In this document: one piece after another, positions 6,187 through 12,473 of the stretch
Layout of the letters: every line of letters begins with the position of its first letter
How positions within the stretch are numbered: position 1 is the stretch's first letter
Assembly: GCA_946479825.1 (NCBI GenBank)
Contig: CAMLHU010000034.1
Location: forward strand, 1-12,473
Origin: an uncultured Gemmatimonadota bacterium
GTDB taxonomy: Bacteria > Gemmatimonadota > Gemmatimonadetes > Gemmatimonadales > GWC2-71-9
Direction: 5' to 3'
Length of the DNA stretch: 12,473 bases
Translations under genes and position numbers: made by a program
Notes under the pieces: generated by a model
What the model saw: the letters and a program-made list of their open reading frames with translations, nothing else
The model's database searches: none
Told to the model about the DNA's origin: nothing

Positions 6187-6287
6187 CGTCCCGCCCTCCT
6201 CGTCGCCTGCCCTTCGCCTCTTCCCTTCGCCCCTCCTCGCCTCTCCTCCTCCCCTCTTCTCCTCTTCTCCCGTCGCTCGTCTCCCCT
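6187..6287. other. 101-base adenine-free pyrimidine-rich tract
   Basis: From 6187 to 6287 the + strand contains no A and is almost entirely C and T with scattered G. Short blocks such as CCTCCTC, CCCTTCG and CTCCTCTTCTC recur without a clean period. On the purK strand this is a uracil-free, GA-rich 3' untranslated region running into the stop codon. I see no gene in it. Confidence 0.8.
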
Positions 6288-7419
6288 ATCGGCTCTGCCT
6301 CGCCAGCGCCTTGAGCGCCCGATGCGCGCGCGCCAGGGTCTCGGCCGCGTCGGTGCCGAGCACGTTCAGGTGGCCCATCTTGCGGCCGGGGCGGGGCTGG
6401 CTCTTGCCGTACAGGTGCAGCTTGACCCCGGAATCGGCGAGGGCTGCCCCCCAGTCGGGTTCGCCGCGGGCCCAGACGTCGCCCAGGATGTTGACCATCG
6501 TGACCGGCGTGAGCAGGTGGCTGTCGCCGAGCGGGAGGCCGCAGAGCGCGCGCACCTGCTGCTCGAACTGGGAGGTCGCGGCGGCGTCCTGGGTCCAGTG
6601 CCCGCTGTTGTGCGGGCGCGGGGCCAGTTCGTTCACTAACAGCTTTCCCTGCGAGACGAACATCTCGACGCCGAGCACGCCGACGTACTCCAGCGTCTCG
6701 GCGATGCTGGCGGCGAGCCAGATCGCCTCGCGGGCGCGGTCGGGGTCGATGGCGGCCGGGACGGTGGTGGTCTCGAGGATGCCGCGGGCGTGCAGGTTCT
6801 GGCCCGGCGGATAGGCGGCGGTCCGTCCGTCCTCGCCGCGGGCCAGGACCACGGAGACCTCGCAGTCGAGGGGGACCATCTGCTCCAGCACGCAGGGGAC
6901 CTCCCCCAGCTGCTCGAAGGCGAAGCGGGCCTCGTCGAGCGTCGTCACCCGCGCCTGGCCCTTGCCGTCGTAGCCCAGCGTCGCCGTCTTGAGGAGCCAG
7001 GGGCCGGGGACCGAGCTCGTCGCGCCGTCGAGGTCGGCGCCGGTCCTGACCGGGGCGAACTCGGCGGTCGCGAACCCCTGGGTCCGGAGGAAGGTCTTCT
7101 CGGCGATCCGGTCCTGCGCCACCGCCACCGCCCGGGCGCCGGGGCGGACCGGGAGCCGGACGGCCAGGGTCTGGAGGACCTGTGCGGGGACGTTCTCGAA
7201 CTCGGTGGTGACGGCGCTGCACTGCCCGATGATCCGCTCGATCGCGCCGGGGTCGTCGTAGGTGCGCTGGAGGTGCAGGTCGGCGGCGCGGCCGGCGGGG
7301 CTGTCGGGGTCGGGGTCGAGGACCAGCACCTTGTAGCCCATCTCGCGGGCGCACAGGGTGAACATACGGCCGAGCTGACCGCCCCCCAGGACACCGAGGG
7401 TCGCACCGGGGAGGATCAC
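6286..7419 (-). CDS. purK: N5-carboxyaminoimidazole ribonucleotide synthase
   Basis: ATP-grasp enzyme that makes N5-CAIR from AIR, bicarbonate and ATP, the substrate of PurE in the purine pathway. The 377-aa length is normal. The N-terminal dinucleotide-like loop GGGQLGRM lies at 12-19. The ATP-grasp glycine-rich loop [10 protein letters not shown] is at 146-155, and the metal/ATP-binding end shows VEMF (251-254) and [17 protein letters not shown] (263-279), a PurK signature. The start is a GTG at 7419 that overlaps the purE stop as GTGA, so PurE and PurK are translationally coupled. The gene is the last of the minus-strand cluster and faces ssrA across a hairpin and an adenine-free tract. 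Confidence 0.97.
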   Translation of the reverse strand: MILPGATLGVLGGGQLGRMFTLCAREMGYKVLVLDPDPDSPAGRAADLHLQRTYDDPGAIERIIGQCSAVTTEFENVPAQVLQTLAVRLPVRPGARAVAVAQDRIAEKTFLRTQGFATAEFAPVRTGADLDGATSSVPGPWLLKTATLGYDGKGQARVTTLDEARFAFEQLGEVPCVLEQMVPLDCEVSVVLARGEDGRTAAYPPGQNLHARGILETTTVPAAIDPDRAREAIWLAASIAETLEYVGVLGVEMFVSQGKLLVNELAPRPHNSGHWTQDAAATSQFEQQVRALCGLPLGDSHLLTPVTMVNILGDVWARGEPDWGAALADSGVKLHLYGKSQPRPGRKMGHLNVLGTDAAETLARAHRALKALARQSR

Positions 7420-7910
7420 TTGACGGCCGGGAGGGGGGTGGAGAGGACCTTGGCGGTCTGTCGGGCGCGGAAGTCGTCGAGCGCCGTCCGGAGGCGGTCG
7501 TCGTTCCGGGCCAGGAGGGCGACGGCGAAGAGGGCGGCGTTCCGGGCCCCGGCCTCGCCGACGGCGAAGGTGGCGACGGGGATCCCCGCCGGCATCTGCG
7601 CGATGGAGAGCAGGGAATCGAGCCCCTGCAGCGTACGCGACTGGACCGGCACGCCGAGCACCGGCACGCTGGTGTGCGCGGCGAGCATCCCCGGGAGGTG
7701 GGCGGCCCCGCCCGCGCCCGCGATGATGCAGGCGAGCCCCCGCTCCCGCGCCCCCTTGGCATACTCGGCCAGGAGGTCGGGGGTGCGGTGCGCCGACACG
7801 ATGCGGTGCTCGAACGGCACCCCGAAATCGGTGAGGATCCGGGCCGAGTGCTCCATCGTGGCCCAGTCCGACTCGGAGCCCATCACGAGGCCAACCAGTG
7901 GGTTCGACAT
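7416..7910 (-). CDS. purE: N5-carboxyaminoimidazole ribonucleotide mutase (class I PurE)
   Basis: Converts N5-CAIR made by PurK into CAIR in the de novo purine pathway; the class I enzyme works as an octamer in the cytoplasm. At 164 aa it has the normal length. Motifs are MGSESDW (10-16), VSAHRTP (38-44) with the likely catalytic His41, [17 protein letters not shown] (64-80) and [15 protein letters not shown] (89-103). The presence of purK next to it supports the mutase, not the direct AIR carboxylase. The ATG at 7910 gives the standard start; only a weak CAGG precedes it. The 149 bases between it and the upstream ppdK hold a 17-unit heptamer array that would be the purE 5' leader in a read-through transcript. 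Confidence 0.97.
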   Translation of the reverse strand: MSNPLVGLVMGSESDWATMEHSARILTDFGVPFEHRIVSAHRTPDLLAEYAKGARERGLACIIAGAGGAAHLPGMLAAHTSVPVLGVPVQSRTLQGLDSLLSIAQMPAGIPVATFAVGEAGARNAALFAVALLARNDDRLRTALDDFRARQTAKVLSTPLPAVK

Positions 7911-7937
7911 GCAGGCCTGGTCTGAGGGGTAGGTAGC

Positions 7938-8056
7938 GCTATCCGCTATCCGCTATCCGTTATCCGCTATCCGTGACCAACGTCCAATGTCCAGCGTCCA
8001 TCGACCAACGTCCATCGACCCACCACCAACGACCAACGACCAACGTCCAACGACCC
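7938..8056. repeat. 17-unit composite heptamer array between ppdK and purE
   Basis: The 119 bases divide exactly into 17 blocks of seven. The first five are GCTATCC (one GTTATCC). The other twelve are variants of ACGTCCA/ACGACCA. Counted from the CC pair, units read CCGCTAT or CCGTTAT, then one 6-base unit CCGTGA at 7971-7976 where the phase slips by one. After that come CCAACGT, CCAATGT, CCAGCGT, CCATCGA, CCCACCA and CCAACGA types. The array begins 28 bases upstream of the purE start and ends three bases from the ppdK stop codon. In the transcript of the minus-strand genes it reads as G-rich units such as TGGACGT and GGATAGC. Confidence 0.93.
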
Positions 8057-8059
8057 CCC

Positions 8060-10720
<2,661 letters not shown>

Positions 10721-10739
10721 ACGATCCCCGATCGTCGGA

Positions 10740-12116
10740 CTAGCGGCGGGCGACGCCGCCAAGGCTGACCAGCGCGCCTTCGCCGGTCGGATACTCCCCC
10801 GAGAAGCAGGCGTGGCACCAGCGGTTGCCGGGGCCGGCGGCCTTGAGCATCCCCTCGAGCGACAGGTACCCGAGCGAATCCACGCCGAGGAATTTCCGGA
10901 TCTCCTCGGTGGAGTGGGTCGCGGCGATGAGCTCCTCGCGGGTCGGGGTGTCGATCCCGTAGTGGCAGGGGCCGGTGATCGGCGGCGAGCCGAGCCGCAG
11001 GTGGACCTCGCGGGCCCCCGCGGCGCGGATCATGGCGACGAGCCCCTGGCTCGTGGTCCCGCGGACGAGGCTGTCGTCCACCACGACCACCGACCGGCCC
11101 GCGATCACGTCGCGCACCGGGTTGAACTTGATCTTGACCTTGGCCACCCGGAGCGCCTGCGTCGGGTTGATGAAGGTGCGGCCGACGTAGTGGTTGCGGA
11201 TGAGGCCGTTCTCGAGCGTGACGCCCGACTGGGCGGAGTAGCCCAGCGCCATCGCGTTGGCGCTGTCCGGGACGCTGAAGACCACGTCGGCGCCGGGGGC
11301 CGGGTGCTCGATGGCGAGCTGGCGGCCGAGCTCGCGGCGCACCGCGTCCACCGACCGGCGGAACACGGAGCTGTCGGGACGGGCGAAGTACACCAGCTCG
11401 AAGACGCAGCGGCTCTCGGGGCGGGGCTTGAGCGGCGCGAGGTCGGTGACCACGCCGTCCTCGATCCGGAGGAACTCGCCGGGGCGCACTTCGCGGATGG
11501 AGTTGGCGCCCACGAGGTCGAGGGCGCAGCTCTCGCTCGCCACCACCACGCCGTCGCCCAGCTGGCCCAGGACCATCGGCCGGAAGCCGCGAGCGTCCAC
11601 GGTGGCGTAGATGGTCTTGCCGACGGTGATGAGCAGGGTCGAGGCCCCGTCCACCACCTCGAGCGCCTCGCGGACCGCGGTCTCGGCGTCGGGGGCCTCG
11701 GAGCGGGCGATGAGGTGGATCAGCACCTCGGTATCGCTGGTGGAGCTGAAGATGGCCCCGGCGCGCACCAGCTCGCGGCGCAGCTCAAGGGCGTTGGTGA
11801 GGTTGCCGTTGTGGGCGACGCTGAGCGGGCCGAACCGGGTGTTGGCGAGGTAGGGCTGCGCGTTCTCGATGACCGAGCTGCCGGCGGTGCTGTAGCGGGT
11901 GTGGCCGATGGCCACGGCACCCGGGAGCTCGCGGAAGGTGGCCTCGTCGAAGTTGTCGCTCACGAGCCCCATTCCGCGGTGGAGCCTGGCCTCGCCGGCC
12001 TGGTCCACCGCGACGATCCCGGCGCTCTCCTGCCCGCGGTGCTGCAGCGCGTACAGGCCCAGGTAGGTGAGCCGGGTGGCGTCCCGGACCCCCGACACCC
12101 CGAAGACGCCGCACAT
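10740..12116 (-). CDS. purF: amidophosphoribosyltransferase
   Basis: First committed enzyme of purine synthesis: PRPP + glutamine gives phosphoribosylamine. The chosen ATG at 12116 gives MCGVFGV, placing the N-terminal nucleophile Cys2 directly after Met, so no propeptide is needed beyond Met removal. The protein is 458 aa. The glutaminase domain shows LQHRGQESAG (24-33), GHTRYST (71-77) and HNGNLTN (102-108). The phosphoribosyltransferase domain has the PRPP loop VVVVDDSLVRGTTS (343-356). Cys237, Cys384, Cys434 and Cys437 (WCHACFSG) lie where the B. subtilis enzyme binds its [4Fe-4S] cluster, so this looks like the Fe-S, oxygen-sensitive type. The start follows the purL stop after one base. 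An upstream in-frame extension to 12302 is an antisense-like, purL-overlapping frame and was not used. Confidence 0.97.
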   Translation of the reverse strand: MCGVFGVSGVRDATRLTYLGLYALQHRGQESAGIVAVDQAGEARLHRGMGLVSDNFDEATFRELPGAVAIGHTRYSTAGSSVIENAQPYLANTRFGPLSVAHNGNLTNALELRRELVRAGAIFSSTSDTEVLIHLIARSEAPDAETAVREALEVVDGASTLLITVGKTIYATVDARGFRPMVLGQLGDGVVVASESCALDLVGANSIREVRPGEFLRIEDGVVTDLAPLKPRPESRCVFELVYFARPDSSVFRRSVDAVRRELGRQLAIEHPAPGADVVFSVPDSANAMALGYSAQSGVTLENGLIRNHYVGRTFINPTQALRVAKVKIKFNPVRDVIAGRSVVVVDDSLVRGTTSQGLVAMIRAAGAREVHLRLGSPPITGPCHYGIDTPTREELIAATHSTEEIRKFLGVDSLGYLSLEGMLKAAGPGNRWCHACFSGEYPTGEGALVSLGGVARR

Positions 12117-12117
12117 G

Positions 12118-12473
12118 CTACTGCCCCCCGCCGGCGATCGCGGCCATCCGGCGCGGGATCGCGTCATAGTAAGTCCGCCGGAGCTCGGCCACGTTCCACC
12201 GATGCTCCGCCTGCCCGGTCCGGATCCGGAGGCCGCCGCCGGCGCGGCCGACCCGGCCGGCGCCGAAGCCCGGCACCCCGTGCCGCCGAGCCAGCGCCGC
12301 AAGTCGGGCGGCGTCGCGGAAGCGGAAGGTGGCCACTACGCGCCCGTTGTCCTCGCCGTAGAGCAGCCCGTCGTCGGCGAGCCCGGGGGCGTAGGCCCGG
12401 AGGTCGAGCTCGGCGCCGAAGCCGTGCTCCGCGTACGGGCCGCCGATCGCCGCCTCGGCCACGGCCACCGCGA
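12118..12473 (-). CDS. purL: phosphoribosylformylglycinamidine synthase subunit PurL, C-terminal part
   Basis: Only the last 118 codons are present; the gene continues past the right edge. The piece begins AVAVAEAAIGG, the end of the usual GLAVALAE segment. It then has LLYGEDNGRVVATF, corresponding to the conserved GE(D/S)xGR motif of the PurM/PurL C-terminal fold. Later come GVPGFGAGRVGRAGGGLRI and the tail WNVAELRRTYYDAIPRRMA, which match PurL ends. PurL converts FGAR, ATP and ammonia to FGAM, normally with PurQ and PurS; whether it is the small or large form cannot be told from this fragment. The TAG stop at 12118-12120 is one base from the purF ATG, a tight purL-purF coupling. Confidence 0.88.
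   Translation of the reverse strand, partial: AVAVAEAAIGGPYAEHGFGAELDLRAYAPGLADDGLLYGEDNGRVVATFRFRDAARLAALARRHGVPGFGAGRVGRAGGGLRIRTGQAEHRWNVAELRRTYYDAIPRRMAAIAGGGQ

Noticed and set aside
6187..6287. A further heptamer array in the pyrimidine tract
   Set aside because: Dividing it into sevens gives no constant CC position and no CCNNYNW fit. It is described only as an adenine-free tract.
5876..6814. 312-codon plus-strand frame across tmRNA and purK
   Set aside because: It begins inside the tmRNA and runs antisense through purK. Composition is non-coding.
10721..10762. Upstream ppdK start at 10762
   Set aside because: It would overlap the end of purF and add MAASPAASPTIGDR, which is not part of known PPDK proteins. 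The start at 10720 matches the family.

Overview
The window is chromosomal DNA from a very GC-rich, gene-dense bacterium. GTG starts, 1-4 base gene overlaps and few clear Shine-Dalgarno sequences are common. The gene set is ordinary bacterial core metabolism: purine synthesis, tRNA modification, tmRNA and a PTS-type regulator. Base composition, the Bacillus-type PurF and the intergenic repeats would suit a Gemmatimonadota-like or other environmental high-GC lineage, but this is a low-confidence inference because I could not run a phylogeny. I see no phage, IS element, CRISPR array, restriction or defence genes.

Layout. 1-170: leader of guaA, with a short heptamer array and a 28-codon ORF that ends on the guaA start codon. 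171-1715 (+): guaA. 1716-1974: a 259-base spacer between convergent genes, made of decayed heptamers, a perfect 13-bp hairpin and 15 heptamers in opposite orientation. 1975-2427 (-): PtsN-like EIIA. 2428-2509: divergent spacer with a strong hairpin. 2510-5681 (+): three genes joined by 4-base overlaps, dusB, larB and a membrane-anchored GGDEF diguanylate cyclase. 5688-5716: promoter, then 5728-6086 (+): tmRNA (ssrA). 6087-6285: convergent spacer with a nested hairpin and an adenine-free tract. 6286-12473 (-): a purine cluster, read in transcription order as purL (partial), purF, ppdK, a 17-unit heptamer array, purE and purK.

How the genes work together. PurF makes the first committed step of IMP synthesis. 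PurL makes FGAM. PurE with PurK converts AIR to CAIR. GuaA on the other side of the window turns XMP into GMP. PPDK sits inside the purine cluster and links the ATP/AMP/PPi pools to pyruvate and PEP.

The part not explained by known genes is the intergenic DNA. Three separate spacers carry tandem 7-base repeats. Their sequences differ (CCGTTCA, CCCACGA, CCAACGT/A, CCGCTAT), but nearly every unit fits one pattern, CCNNYNW, always with the C-rich form on the + strand. This recalls the heptameric STRR elements of heterocystous cyanobacteria in a different sequence context. It is the best candidate here for something undescribed.
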